Part shown: one piece after another, positions 36,754-46,139 of the stretch
Numbering within the stretch: position 1 is the first letter of the stretch
Layout of the letters: the number at the start of each line of letters is the position of its first letter
NCBI GenBank assembly: GCA_016715885.1
Contig: JADJXL010000028.1
Location: forward strand, 558,001 to 622,000
Length of the DNA: 64,000 bases
Direction: 5' to 3'
Origin: Polyangiaceae bacterium
GTDB taxonomy: Bacteria; Myxococcota_A; Polyangia; Polyangiales; Polyangiaceae
The notes under the pieces: generated by a model
What the model was told of the DNA's origin: nothing
The model's database searches: none
What the model saw: the letters and a program-made list of their open reading frames with translations, nothing else
Program-made: the position numbers and the translations under genes

Positions 36754-37890
36754 ATGCGAACGAGCGAGCTAGCAGACGCGAAGGTGCTGCATTTTTTTGC
36801 AACCGCGCCCAAAGGCACGGAAGGCGTGTTGCGTGACGAGCTGAACGAGGCGCGATTCCGCAAGGTGCGAGCGGATCGAGGCGGTGTGCACTTCGAGGGA
36901 CCCATCGGCGAAGGGATGCGCGCGTGCCTGGAGCTGCGCATCGCAGCGCGTGTGCTGTGCGCGATCGCCGAGTTCGACGCGGCCGATGGCCAAGCGCTCT
37001 ACGACGGCGTGCGAAACGTGGACTGGAGCGAGTACATCGAGCCGCGACATACGCTCGCCGTGCGTGCGTCGTGCAAAGACAGCATGCTGACGCATACGCA
37101 GTTCATCGCGCAGCGGACGAAGGATGCGATCGTCGATCAGCAACGCGCGCGGTATGGCACGCGGCCGAACGTGAACACGGAAGACGCGGACCTCGGCGTG
37201 TTCGTGCACCTCGTGAGAAACCACGTGACGCTGTACGTGGACTTGGCGGGCGAAGCGCTGCATCGTCGAGGCTACCGGACGCGCATCGAAGAGGCTCCGC
37301 TGAAGGAGACGCTCGCTGCGGCGATCCTGCGTTTGTCCGGATGGAACCGTGCAGTGCCGCTCGTGGATCCCATGTGTGGGTCGGGCACGTTCCCGATCGA
37401 AGCGGCTTTGTGGGCGCGCAGCATTGCCCCAGGGATTTTTCGATCGCGATACGCATTCGAGCGGTGGGTTTGTCACGATGCGGTACGCAAGCGTCTATGG
37501 TCGGACTTGCGGGAAAAGGCGATCGGGCGACAACGTGCGGACAGTCCCTTCATCGCGGGCAGCGACATCGGTGTGCTCGACGCGGCCAAGACGAACGCGA
37601 AAGCGGCGGGTGTTACCGTGCGATTTTCTCGAGGTGACGTGAGGGACGTCGAGCCGACGGAGCCTCCGGGGTTCATCGTCACGAACCCTCCGTATGGCGA
37701 ACGTATCGACCCAGGACCCGGGTTTTACCGTGATATGGGCAGAGCATTCTCGAGGTTGTCCGGGCACACGGTGGTGATCCTCGCGGGCACGCCGGACATC
37801 CCTCGAGCGATTCCGTTGCATCCCAAGAAGGAGCACACGGTTTTTAATGGTCCCATCGAATGCAGGTTGTTTACTTACGAGATCGAGTGA
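36754..37890 (+). CDS. THUMP-domain class I SAM-dependent RNA methyltransferase (RlmL/YpsC type)
   Basis: 378 residues from ATG 36754. An N-terminal ferredoxin-like plus THUMP part (FFATAPKGTEGVLRDEL, VRNVDWSEYIEPRHTLAV, AIVDQQRARYG; about 8-165) binds RNA. The Rossmann methyltransferase follows: DPMCGSGTFPIEAALWA (SAM binding), GSDIGVLDAAKTNA, and NPPYGERI, the catalytic N-P-P-Y for N2-guanine methylation. Known relatives methylate 23S rRNA G2445 (RlmL) or similar sites. It lacks the second, RlmK-like methyltransferase domain, so it matches the shorter YpsC/TrmN-like form. Two bases separate it from the MmcQ/YjbR gene downstream, so the two are cotranscribed. Confidence 0.9.
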   Translation: MRTSELADAKVLHFFATAPKGTEGVLRDELNEARFRKVRADRGGVHFEGPIGEGMRACLELRIAARVLCAIAEFDAADGQALYDGVRNVDWSEYIEPRHTLAVRASCKDSMLTHTQFIAQRTKDAIVDQQRARYGTRPNVNTEDADLGVFVHLVRNHVTLYVDLAGEALHRRGYRTRIEEAPLKETLAAAILRLSGWNRAVPLVDPMCGSGTFPIEAALWARSIAPGIFRSRYAFERWVCHDAVRKRLWSDLREKAIGRQRADSPFIAGSDIGVLDAAKTNAKAAGVTVRFSRGDVRDVEPTEPPGFIVTNPPYGERIDPGPGFYRDMGRAFSRLSGHTVVILAGTPDIPRAIPLHPKKEHTVFNGPIECRLFTYEIE

Positions 37891-37891
37891 C

Positions 37892-38335
37892 ATGGCGACG
37901 ACGAAAAAGACGACCAAGAAAACTTCAAAGTCGCAAAAAACGGCTGGCTTGCCGCGTCAGATGCCTCCGCATCCACCAAAGATGGATGGTCCGGCTGAAC
38001 CGATTGCACGATTTCGCAAGATATGTCTCGAATTGCCAGAAGCAACGGAGCTGGAGACGTGGGGACATCCGACGTTTCGGGTGCGTGACAAGATATTCGC
38101 GTCGGCTGGAGCGGAAGGGGGCGTGTGGTCGCTTGGAATGAAAACGACGCATGAAATGCAAGCGGGGCTCGTGGCGAGCGATCCGCGGTTTTCCGTGGCG
38201 GCGTACGTCGGCAAGCATGGCTGGATCAGCATGCGGGTCGATGACGATGTGGATTGGAATCAGGTGCGGGCGCTCGTGGTCGAGAGTTACCGCATGATTG
38301 CGCCGAAAACGCTCGCGGCGCGGGTGCAGTTGTAG
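37892..38335 (+). CDS. MmcQ/YjbR family DNA-binding-fold protein
   Basis: 147 residues from ATG 37892. A Lys/Thr-rich N-terminal tail (TTKKTTKKTSKSQK) precedes the YjbR fold: ICLELPEATELETWGHPTFRV, IFASAG, VAAYVGKHGWISMRVDDDVDW, and VVESYRMIAPKTLAARV. The family has a double-wing fold; function not known. It directly follows the RNA methyltransferase. Confidence 0.85.
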   Translation: MATTKKTTKKTSKSQKTAGLPRQMPPHPPKMDGPAEPIARFRKICLELPEATELETWGHPTFRVRDKIFASAGAEGGVWSLGMKTTHEMQAGLVASDPRFSVAAYVGKHGWISMRVDDDVDWNQVRALVVESYRMIAPKTLAARVQL

Positions 38336-38532
38336 GCGGGTGCCCACTTTGGAAATCCCCGACGAACCGCCAACGCGTCCTTGACGAACCGCATGTTCCT
38401 GGGTAAACCGGGCAACCTCGACCATGACGAACCGGGTTGCCTCATGGATGCGCGGATTGCGAAACACCAGCGCATTTTCGCCGAGCTTTCCCAGTTGCAC
38501 CCACATCCACCTTTCTGCTACGTTGAACCCCG

Positions 38533-39432
38533 ATGGACCCGAGAATTCCTGCTTCACCCATGGTTCTCGCTCCGAACGCGCACAGTGTTGCGGAAGCGCA
38601 TACGCCAGCACGCATGGAACGTCGGTCCAAGCCAGCCCCGTTCCCGCCGGTCGACGAGCACATCGTCGTCCCGGAAGTGTCGCGGGTCGAGCTCATCGAC
38701 GGGCGTGAGGTCATCGACGTGGGCTCGCTTCCTCCTCACGCAGATGCCCAAGCGCTCACCGGCTTTTTGCTGGCCGCGCACGTGCTGCGCGATTACGTCG
38801 TGGCGACCGAATTGCTCACGCGCAGCTCGGTGGATTCGGACTTCGCCACGGACGTGTGCATCCGCAAAAGGGGCATCGATCCTGCAACAGGCTCACGGTA
38901 TTTGGAAGAATTGTCGTTCGAGATTGTGAACGAACAATCGATGAGCGACGTGACGGGCAAAGCAAAGAATTTGGCCCGACGCGGGGTTCGTCGCATCTTC
39001 GCCATTTTCGTAAAGTCAGGGGAAATTCGCGAATGGTCGAAGACGAGCGGGGAGCTCGTTCGGCTCGACATGAATGCAATGTTCGATGATCCCGTGTTCG
39101 TGCGGCCGATTGCGGTCAAGGCGCTCGTCGACAGCACGCTTGCGGAAGCCGAAAACGAAGTCGCCAAGGCGCTCATTGCGAAGAAAAACCCTGAAATCGT
39201 AAAGTTGCAACAAGACGCCGAGCAGCACGGGCACAAGCAGGGGCACAAGCAGGGGCTCGATGTCGGCCGCAACATGTTGCGAAGCCTCCTGCGCCAACGC
39301 TTCGGTGCTCTTTCAGCTAGCGCCGGACGTCGCATCGATATGGCGACCGCGGAGCAGCTCGAGTTTTGGACGTCCCAGCTATTCTCCGTCGCTTCCATCG
39401 AAGAATTGTTTGCTTCGGATTCGGCGCTCTGA
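38533..39432 (+). CDS. Uma2-like PD-(D/E)XK family protein with repeat tail (copy 1)
   Basis: 299 residues from ATG 38533. The middle resembles Uma2/DUF820 nuclease-fold proteins: SDFATDVCIRK (acidic residue of the first strand), SFEIVNEQS (second acidic strand), then KAKNLARRGVRRIFAIFV with the helix that carries a Lys. A helical tail follows with two HKQG units (39229-39252). The C-terminus (LLRQRFGALSASAGRRID, LEFWTSQLFSVASIEELF) is DUF4351-like. Such genes occur in large paralogous groups in cyanobacteria and myxobacteria; whether they cut DNA is unknown. A near-identical copy lies at 42761. Likely a recent duplication. Confidence 0.75.
   Translation: MDPRIPASPMVLAPNAHSVAEAHTPARMERRSKPAPFPPVDEHIVVPEVSRVELIDGREVIDVGSLPPHADAQALTGFLLAAHVLRDYVVATELLTRSSVDSDFATDVCIRKRGIDPATGSRYLEELSFEIVNEQSMSDVTGKAKNLARRGVRRIFAIFVKSGEIREWSKTSGELVRLDMNAMFDDPVFVRPIAVKALVDSTLAEAENEVAKALIAKKNPEIVKLQQDAEQHGHKQGHKQGLDVGRNMLRSLLRQRFGALSASAGRRIDMATAEQLEFWTSQLFSVASIEELFASDSAL
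39229..39252 (+). repeat. 12-base tandem repeat coding His-Lys-Gln-Gly
   Basis: GGGCACAAGCAG is present twice in frame. The other copy of the gene has longer units at the same position, so the number and length vary. Confidence 0.75.
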
Positions 39433-39494
39433 ACAGGCTCGTCGAGAACGTCGTTCTTTACAACGTCGCCGATTGCATCTATCGTCGCGGCCTC

Positions 39495-40220
39495 ATGACG
39501 CTGTCCATAAAAGAACGACTCGACCAAATGGTCGCCACCCTGCGCGGGTTCCCCCTTGCCCGGATCATCGTTGGCCCCGAGACGCGCAAAGGACTCGATA
39601 CCAAGGAGCTCGACCAGCTCGAAGGCACCCACGGCGTGATACTGGGGTCCGCATTGCGCGAGTTCTACGGCGTGACCAATGGCTTTACGCTATTCTGGCG
39701 CGTTGCCCGAGATGCGTCCCCGGACCTCATGGAGCGGTACGATGCAGCGTCGCCCAATCCCACGACGTGCATCAACTGGGAAATGATTCACGGTTTCTTG
39801 ATCCCGCCGCTGGAAGTGGTACTCAAAGAAAAACCTTTCGGCGACATCACCATCACGCATCGTGACGAAGAAACGATGCGTCTTTGGGCAGGACGACCCA
39901 TGACGGACGAAATGGCCGCGGCATCGATACGCGTCTTCGATCGGTACCTCGCAGAGGGCAATGAAGACGGATGCATTGGTTTGCTCATGTTTCCCGATAC
40001 AGAACCACGCATCGTCGGCATTACGGATTCGGCAATGGTGGATCCCAAGCGCCCCTGGATGAAGGTGGAAACGTATTTGGATTTGACGATTGCCATGGGC
40101 GGCGAATACGGAAGTCGGTACGGACACACCGGCATGGCGAGCGTGCCCTCGGGAGAGCTCGCGTTTACCCCGGAACAAATCGCGCAGTTTGGCCGCGATA
40201 TCCTGCGACCGCTCGGATGA
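39495..40220 (+). CDS. SMI1/KNR4 (SUKH) domain protein
   Basis: 241 residues from ATG 39495; the open frame extends further upstream into the previous gene without a better start. SUKH features: LDQLEGTHGVILGSALREFYGVTNGFTLFW near the N-terminus (acidic helix followed by the FY.. NG motif) and an acidic C-terminal half ending DILRPLG. SUKH proteins often are immunity factors against nuclease toxins, but no toxin gene is adjacent here. It sits between the two copies of the Uma2-like gene. Function inferred only at the fold level. Confidence 0.65.
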   Translation: MTLSIKERLDQMVATLRGFPLARIIVGPETRKGLDTKELDQLEGTHGVILGSALREFYGVTNGFTLFWRVARDASPDLMERYDAASPNPTTCINWEMIHGFLIPPLEVVLKEKPFGDITITHRDEETMRLWAGRPMTDEMAAASIRVFDRYLAEGNEDGCIGLLMFPDTEPRIVGITDSAMVDPKRPWMKVETYLDLTIAMGGEYGSRYGHTGMASVPSGELAFTPEQIAQFGRDILRPLG

Positions 40221-40833
40221 CGAATCGCGGTAGCGGACCTGCGCAGACCCGCGCAGCGTTTCAACTGTTTCATCAACCTGTTTCATAACGTTGGTCGGTC
40301 GATGCTTGACGCGCGTCGTCGGCTTCGACGGAGCCGACACGCGAACGGAGCTCCAGCTCGACGCCGGCTATTACCCTGCGAAGCACGACCTCAAAGTGGT
40401 GACGAACGTGGGCATTGGACGTCGGCGTGACGAAGGCGCCTGGGCGCCATTCTGGATGGTTCAGGTGCAGACGAGTTTTTGATTGCATCAAGGCGCATAG
40501 GCTCGTCGCGACGCTCTCGCTTTGCGTAGGCTCCAGTACCTTCCCCCACCGCCCAGCCAAGATGGCCCGTCCCGGGGACGCATGTTCATCCTCGCGCGCT
40601 GCAACTCCTACGGGCGCAATTCTCGTCTCACTGCATGTCGTCGAATCTGCCGCCAAGCTTGGTCATGCGAGATCACCACGTTCATTTTGTTTGTACTCAA
40701 AATATTTCCGTGATAGACATGCATCCAGAGCGCAATATTTGTGCTTTTTCAGTTGACCATATGCACGTGAAGGCGTCCTTCGTGGAGTCGCGACGGCGTG
40801 CAGCACGAAGGTCGAACACGGGAGGAGAAATCG
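40221..40833. other. 613-base stretch without a supported gene
   Basis: Short open frames exist on both strands (for example 40291-40482 plus and 40273-40656 minus), but none has a recognisable domain, signal peptide or ribosome site. It may contain remnants of a decayed gene. The downstream promoter of the membrane-protein gene should lie near its right end. Confidence 0.5.
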
Positions 40834-42531
40834 ATGCCGGACTGGCTCATGCCCCAAATTCACGAAGTCTTCAAAGTCATCGGGCAACGCTTGCCGACGG
40901 TGGCCGCAGCCCTGGCCGTTTTGGTTTTGGGCTGGATGGTTTCACTGACCATCCGCGCCATGGTTTTTGCGGGTTTGAAACGTACGACACTCGACAACAA
41001 ACTCGCCGAGCTGCTTGGTGCCGACGCTGGAAGTCCCGCGGAATCGCGCATCGAGCGGATCATTGCAACCACAGTTTACTGGATTGCAATGGCAGTCGTC
41101 TTCGTGGTGTTTTTCGGCATTCTTGGCGTCGATGCCATCACGCACCCGCTCGTGGCCATGTTGAGCGGCTTTACGGGCGCCGTTCCTGCATTGGCCAAGG
41201 CGGGGGCGATTGGTTTGGTCGGGTTTGGCGTGGCAATGCTCGCGCGAACGCTGATCGTGAAGTTGCTCGATAAGGTCAAGTTCGACGCGCGCGTCGGGGA
41301 ATTTGCTCCTGAGCTTGCGACGCCTGCGACCGAGGCGACCGAGGCCGCGCCGAAAAAGAAGGGGAAGAAGCACGAGGCGCCGGCGGCGGTATCCAGTTCA
41401 CGCATGATTGGAAACGTCGTATACTGGGTGATATTGGCGCTCACCGCAGTTCCCGTCGTCGAAGCGTTGCAGATTGGCGTATTGGCCCGACCGTTTGCGG
41501 CAGCGCTGGAGACGGTGACGACGTATGCGCCGCGCATCATTGCCGCAGCATTGATCCTCGTCGTGGGCTTTCTGCTAGCGCGTCTTTTGCGCACCGTGAC
41601 GGCTGGCATTCTTTCTCGCGTCGGCGTCGACAAGGTGATGCAGCGAGTTGGTCTTGGCAAAGCTTTGGGAGACCATACGCTGAGCAAAATTGCGGGCACG
41701 ATCGTCTTTGCAGTCGTGCTTTTGCACGCGGCGATCTCGGCGCTCGGGCGGCTTCAAATCGAAGAAATCAGCCAACCCGCGACGCTGGCGCTCGCTCAAG
41801 TTTACGGTTACATGCCCAAGCTTTTCATGGGTATGGTGCTTTTGGCCATTGGCGTGGTGCTGGCGCGCGTGGTCGGGAACCTGGTTTCGAGCCTCGTGGC
41901 AGCGCTGGGTTTCAATACGCTGATGGGGCACATCGGCTTTGCCGTTGGAGCTTCGGACGAAGCGAAAGCTCAAGAAGACGCTGCCAAGCAGGCTGTTGCA
42001 GGAGCCGTGCAGGCCATCGACGAGGAGCGGGATGCTGGCAATGTCGATGCAATGCTTGCGGGGCGGCAGCGGCTACGTACGCCGTCCGATCTGTTGGGAT
42101 TGGTAGCGAGCGCCGTGGTGCTCTTGCTGTTCGTGCGCCAATCGCTGTCGACGATGCATTTGGAGGCGCTGGCGACCACGCTCGATCGATTCGTTGCGTA
42201 CTTGCCGAACGTACTCATCGCCGCGGTCGTTTTGGTGGCTGGTTTGTGGCTGGGTCGATTCGCGGGCAAGCAAGTGGACGATTTGACGGCAAGGAGCACC
42301 GACGCGCTCGTTCGCGCGCTGGGTCGAGTGGCCCATGTGGCGGTGGTTCTTTTTGCGTCGCTCGTGGCATTGCAGGAGCTGGGCGTGGGCGAAACGCTGA
42401 TTTCGCTGGCGTTTGGATTGCTCTTGGGGGCGATCTGTTTGGCGCTGGCATTGGCCTTTGGCCTCGGCGGCCGCGACGTGGCCGGACGAATCCTGGCCAA
42501 GCAATACGAAAAGCGGCAAGGCAAGTCGTAA
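40834..42531 (+). CDS. Polytopic membrane protein with repeated mechanosensitive-channel-type TM helices
   Basis: 565 residues from ATG 40834, preceded by GGAGGAG. About ten or more hydrophobic segments occur as similar units (LPTVAAALAVLVLGWMVSL, APRIIAAALILVVGFLLARL, MPKLFMGMVLLAIGVVLARV, LPNVLIAAVVLVAGLWLGRF). This is the PF05552-type conserved TM helix repeat seen in MscS-related proteins (units start with P..L.A..V...G...A). The beta-domain of MscS is not evident, so channel activity is uncertain. A Lys-rich loop (PKKKGKKHEAP) lies near residue 185. Probably an inner-membrane protein for turgor or ion transport. Confidence 0.75.
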   Translation: MPDWLMPQIHEVFKVIGQRLPTVAAALAVLVLGWMVSLTIRAMVFAGLKRTTLDNKLAELLGADAGSPAESRIERIIATTVYWIAMAVVFVVFFGILGVDAITHPLVAMLSGFTGAVPALAKAGAIGLVGFGVAMLARTLIVKLLDKVKFDARVGEFAPELATPATEATEAAPKKKGKKHEAPAAVSSSRMIGNVVYWVILALTAVPVVEALQIGVLARPFAAALETVTTYAPRIIAAALILVVGFLLARLLRTVTAGILSRVGVDKVMQRVGLGKALGDHTLSKIAGTIVFAVVLLHAAISALGRLQIEEISQPATLALAQVYGYMPKLFMGMVLLAIGVVLARVVGNLVSSLVAALGFNTLMGHIGFAVGASDEAKAQEDAAKQAVAGAVQAIDEERDAGNVDAMLAGRQRLRTPSDLLGLVASAVVLLLFVRQSLSTMHLEALATTLDRFVAYLPNVLIAAVVLVAGLWLGRFAGKQVDDLTARSTDALVRALGRVAHVAVVLFASLVALQELGVGETLISLAFGLLLGAICLALALAFGLGGRDVAGRILAKQYEKRQGKS

Positions 42532-42760
42532 AAGCGGGCGCTCGAGGCGGACCCGCCGCCTATGACCCGGTGCTCCTCAAAAATCCCCGACGAACCTCCA
42601 GCCTGTCCTTGACGAACCGCATGTTCCTGGGTAAACCGGGCAACCTCGACCATGACGAACCGGGTTGCCTCACGGATGCGCGGATTGCGAATCACCAGCG
42701 CATTTTCGCCGAGCTTTCCCGGTTGCACCCACATCCGCTTTTCTGCTACGTTGAACACCG

Positions 42761-43693
42761 ATGGACCCGAGAGTTCCTGCTGCACCCATGGTTCTCGCTC
42801 CGAGCGCGCACAGTGTTGCGGAAGCGCATACACCAGCACGCATGGAACGCCGGTTCAAGCCCACGCCAGCGTCATTTCCGCCGGTCGACGAGCACATCGT
42901 CGTGCCGGAAGTGTCCCAGGTCGAGCTCATCGACGGGCGTGAGGTCATCGACGTGGGCTCGCTTCCTCCTCACGCAGATGCCCAAGCGCTCACCGGCTTT
43001 TTGCTGGCTGCTCACGTGCTGCGTGAGTATGTCGTCGCAACCGAATTGCTCACGCGCAGCGCGGTGGATTCGGACTTTGCCACGGATGTGTGCATTCGCA
43101 AAAGGGGCATCGATCCTGAAACCGGCTCACGGTACCTCGAGGAATTATCGTTCGAGATTGTGAACGAACAATCGATGAGCGACGTGACGGGCAAAGCAAA
43201 GAATTTGGCTCGACGCGGGGTTCGTCGCATCTTCGCCATCTTCGTCAAGACGGGGGAATTACGCGAATGGTCGAAGACGAGCGGGGAGCTCGTGCGACTC
43301 GACATGAATGGGATGTTCGATGATCCCGTGTTCGTCAGGCCGATTGCCGTCAAAGCGCTCGTCGACAGCACGCTTGCGGAAGCCGAAAACGAAGTCGCCA
43401 AGGCGCTCATTGCGAAGAAGAACCCCGAGATCGTGAAACTGCAACAAGACGCCGAGCAGCACGGGCACAAGAAGGGGCTCGACGAGGGGCACAAGAAGGG
43501 GCTCGACGAGGGGCACAAGAAGGGGCTCCGCTGGACGTTGCGAAGCCTTTTGCAGCAGCGCTTCGGCGATGTTCCAGCGAGCGTCGGAAGCCGCATCGAT
43601 TTGGCAACCACGGAGCAGCTCGAACGTTGGACGTCCCAGCTATTTTCCGTGGCTTCCATTGAAGAACTGTTTGCTTCGGATTCGGCGATCTAG
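42761..43693 (+). CDS. Uma2-like PD-(D/E)XK family protein with repeat tail (copy 2)
   Basis: 310 residues. Nearly identical to the 38533 copy (same SDFATDVCIRK, SFEIVNEQS, KAKNLARRGVRRIFAIFV). It differs in the N-terminal linker (extra residues around PTPASFPPVD) and in the tail, where the HKKGLDEG unit is present twice plus a partial third (43463-43528). DUF4351-like end LLQQRFGDVPASVGSRID and LERWTSQLFSVASIEELF. Same upstream leader as the first copy. It converges with the GH3 gene eight bases away. Confidence 0.75.
   Translation: MDPRVPAAPMVLAPSAHSVAEAHTPARMERRFKPTPASFPPVDEHIVVPEVSQVELIDGREVIDVGSLPPHADAQALTGFLLAAHVLREYVVATELLTRSAVDSDFATDVCIRKRGIDPETGSRYLEELSFEIVNEQSMSDVTGKAKNLARRGVRRIFAIFVKTGELREWSKTSGELVRLDMNGMFDDPVFVRPIAVKALVDSTLAEAENEVAKALIAKKNPEIVKLQQDAEQHGHKKGLDEGHKKGLDEGHKKGLRWTLRSLLQQRFGDVPASVGSRIDLATTEQLERWTSQLFSVASIEELFASDSAI
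43463..43528 (+). repeat. 24-base tandem repeat coding His-Lys-Lys-Gly-Leu-Asp-Glu-Gly
   Basis: Two identical 24-base units (43463-43486, 43487-43510) and an 18-base partial third. Absent in this form from copy 1, so it arose after or around the duplication. Confidence 0.9.
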
Positions 43694-43700
43694 CGCCCAA

Positions 43701-45777
43701 TCACGGCCCCACCGCAAACGTCGCCGAAAGCGGCAGGTCGCGCGATGACGAGCCTACCCGCGCCTCATACGTCGTCGGCTCCACGACGAACGCTGCCTTC
43801 GCATCGTCCCAATACGCAAGCTCGGCCGCGCGGATCGTGAGGTCGACCGTTTTCTTCTGCCCCGCATCGAGCGCCACACGCGCAAATGCACGCAGCTCCC
43901 TCGGCGCCCGCATCACCACGCTTTGCGGCACGCTGATGTATAACTGCACGACCTCCTCGCCCGCACGCTGCCCCGCATTCGTCACGTCGACATGCGCAAC
44001 GAGCTCGCCGGCTTGCTCGATCGAGGTCGCGTCGAGCCGAAAATCGGAATACGCAAACGTCGTGTACGAGAGGCCGAAGCCAAATGGGAAAACTCGGCGT
44101 GAGGTTTTCGTGATCGATATGCCGATAGCCGTGAAAGTAGCCGTACGTGACAACGTCGGCGTCGTTCACGAACGGAGGCAGTTGTGTCTCTGCTATCGGG
44201 AACGTCATGGGCAACTTCCCCGACGGATTCACGTCGCCAAAGAGCACGTCCGCAATCGCATTGCCTCCCTCTTGGCCGGGATACCACGCCATCATCACGC
44301 CCTCGGTGCCTTGAATCCAAGGTTCCACCAATATGGAAGCCCCACCTTCGAGGATGACGATGGTCCGCGGGCTGTTCGCCTTTACGCTTTCAATCAATGC
44401 AACGTCTTCCTCGTGGAGCCCGAGCGATTTGCGATCGCCCGCCGATACACCCTCGATATCCTCGCCTTCGTCCGCTGACGTGAGACCCACCACCACGATC
44501 GCCGCGTCCGCGTCGGCAATGGCAGCTTCATCGGCAGCCGATAGCGTCGGCCCAGGCACGTGCACGACCGTCAATCCAGCGCGCGCCATGAGCCCATCGA
44601 GCGGCGTTACCGCATACGAGGGGACGACGTTGCTGCTGCCCGTGTCGCCCAGGTTCGCCGTGTTCGCGAGCGCTCCGATGACGACCAGCTTCTTCGTCGT
44701 CGCCGGATCGAGCGGCAATGCGCCCATTTCATTGCGTAGCAACACAATCGCCTTCCCCGCGACCTCGCGCGCAAGCGCCGTGTGCTCCGCGCTTTCCACG
44801 ACGGCGGGATCGACAATGGCTGGATCGTCGAGCTTGAATTCGAACTTCTTTCGCAAAATGCGCCGAACGGCATCGTCGATGACGTCCATGGGCACCTCCC
44901 CGTTTTCAACGGCCGCGACGAGCGGCGGGCCGTAATACGCGGCAAGAGGCATTTCGACATCGAGCCCCGCGAGCGCCGACGGGACGGTGCTCCGCGTGCC
45001 GAAAATCCAATCGGATTCGACGAAACCGTCAAAACCCCAATCGCCTTTCAGGATGTCGCGCAGCAGGTGCTCGTTCTCGGCGCAATAGTGCCCGTTGACT
45101 CGATTGTACGCGCTCATCACCGATCCCACGCGCGCGACCTTCACGGCCTTTTCGAAGTGCGGCAAGTACACTTCGCGCAGCGTGCGTTCGTCGAGCTGCA
45201 CGTCGACCGTGAAGCGCGTGTTCTCGATGCTGTTGGCAGCGAAATGCTTGGCGCTCGCAATGACGTGCTCTTGCGCGCCCTCGATGAAGCCCACGCCCAT
45301 TTCGCCAATGTGAAACGAGTCCTCGCCGTAGGTCTCCTGTGCGCGTCCCCAACGCGGGTGGCGCAGCACGTTGATGGTCGGCGCGAGGATCACGTTGCCA
45401 CCCTTCGCCGCCGTCTCGAGGCCAATGGCCTGGCCGACGCGCTTTTCCAGCGCGGGATCCCACGTCGCGCCGCGAGCAATGCCAACCGGAAACGTCGTCG
45501 CCTTGCCCGCACGCACGCCACGCGGCCCATCGACCATTTTGAAACCGGGTATCTTGTGCGTCTCGTTCTCCTGCGTGTGCCAAAGCCCGCCCATTGCCAC
45601 GATGCTTTGCCCGTGCATCTGAGCGACCTTGTCTTCGAGGGACATCGCCTCGAGCAGCGTCTCGACACGCTCGCCCACGGACGCATGTTTGGCGGCGGGA
45701 GGGTCGCCTCCACAAGCTGGAATGCAGGCGAGATTCAGGAGTAACCAGGGACCGAGAAGACATCGTCCGAAGCGCAT
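43701..45777 (-). pseudogene. Glycoside hydrolase family 3 beta-glucosidase lipoprotein, frameshifted in a T4 run
   Basis: Start ATG 45777 with signal peptide and Cys (LLLNLACIPACGG). GH3 N-terminal barrel: MVDGPRGVRAG, IGLETAAKGGNVILAP, VIASAKHFAANSIE, SAYNRVNGHYCAENEHLL, and the nucleophile Asp in DGFVESDWIFG. C-terminal alpha/beta sandwich: IGALANTANLGDTGSS, AAIVVVGLTSADEGED, and MMAWYPGQEGGNA. The frame breaks at a T run (A at 44089-44092 on plus). Removing one base joins HIDHENLTPSF to PFGFGLSYTTFAYSDF, followed by a fibronectin-like domain (VDVTNAGQRAGEEVVQLYIS). Total about 691 residues. Secreted hydrolysis of beta-glucosides; probably an intact gene with a consensus error. Confidence 0.82.
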
Positions 45778-45833
45778 GATCGGCGATGGTAATCCGTGCG
45801 AGATCCTTTCGTCGAGAGGAACGAACAAAATCC

Positions 45834-45862
45834 TTGCACGCCGAAACGAAACCGTGTAACCT
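45834..45862 (+). promoter_or_regulatory. Weak promoter candidate for the hflX leader
   Basis: TTGCAC (45834-45839) and TAACCT (45857-45862) are 17 bases apart and each match three of six consensus bases. The start would fall a few bases before the short leader ORF at 45872. Confidence 0.25.
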
Positions 45863-45871
45863 CGCGTCGCC

Positions 45872-45895
45872 ATGTTGATGTTCTACTTCATCTAA
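45872..45895 (+). CDS. Possible leader peptide MLMFYFI
   Basis: ATG TTG ATG TTC TAC TTC ATC TAA: seven codons, all hydrophobic or aromatic. Such short peptides stall ribosomes in macrolide- or lincosamide-inducible leaders. No Shine-Dalgarno sequence precedes it; it could be read from a near-leaderless transcript. A seven-codon frame can occur by chance, so the call is tentative. Confidence 0.3.
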   Translation: MLMFYFI

Positions 45896-46048
45896 GAACG
45901 TCCGAGCTCCCTGCGTCAGGCTGCTGTGCACGCGTTTGCACGCGCCTTGTGTCGCGCAAGGGACTCCGTCTTGGCAAACTCGCTGGTCAGGCAGCTCCTG
46001 TCTCGTGCGCGTGAGCGTCGACGGAGGCACGAGAATGCTTTGGCATTG

Positions 46049-46089
46049 GGGGCTTCGGATCGCTTGCGGCGCTCTGCGCCCCGAACCCC
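46049..46089 (+). promoter_or_regulatory. Two-level stem-loop in the hflX leader
   Basis: GGGG-C-TTCGG (46049-46058) pairs with CCGAA-CCCC (46081-46089) with one bulged C. Inside, GGCGC-TCT-GCGCC (46068-46080) makes a second hairpin. Candidate RNA switch element. Confidence 0.45.
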
Positions 46090-46139
46090 ATGCCGGCCAG
46101 TTGCGATCGCGTTGCAAACCAATGCGTCGCTGCCGAATA

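Larger units (their letters stand above)
38353..39432 (+). repeat. Upstream copy of a 1.1-kb direct repeat (Uma2-like gene plus leader)
   Basis: The segment from AAATCCCCGACGAACC (38353) through the end of the Uma2-like gene is repeated at 42581-43693 with few differences. The match covers about 180 bases of non-coding leader as well as the gene. The leader contains GCATGTTCCTGGGTAAACCG and CATGACGAACCGGGTTGCC in both copies. Confidence 0.9.
42581..43693 (+). repeat. Downstream copy of the 1.1-kb direct repeat
   Basis: Same order of leader and gene as at 38353-39432, beginning AAATCCCCGACGAACC. Leader differences are single bases; the tail differs in repeat length. The two copies flank the SUKH gene and the large membrane-protein gene, so recombination between them could delete or amplify 4.2 kb. 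Confidence 0.9.

Noticed and set aside
40291..40482. 63-codon frame between the SUKH and membrane-protein genes
   Set aside because: No start signal, domain or conserved pattern; the opposite strand is equally open.
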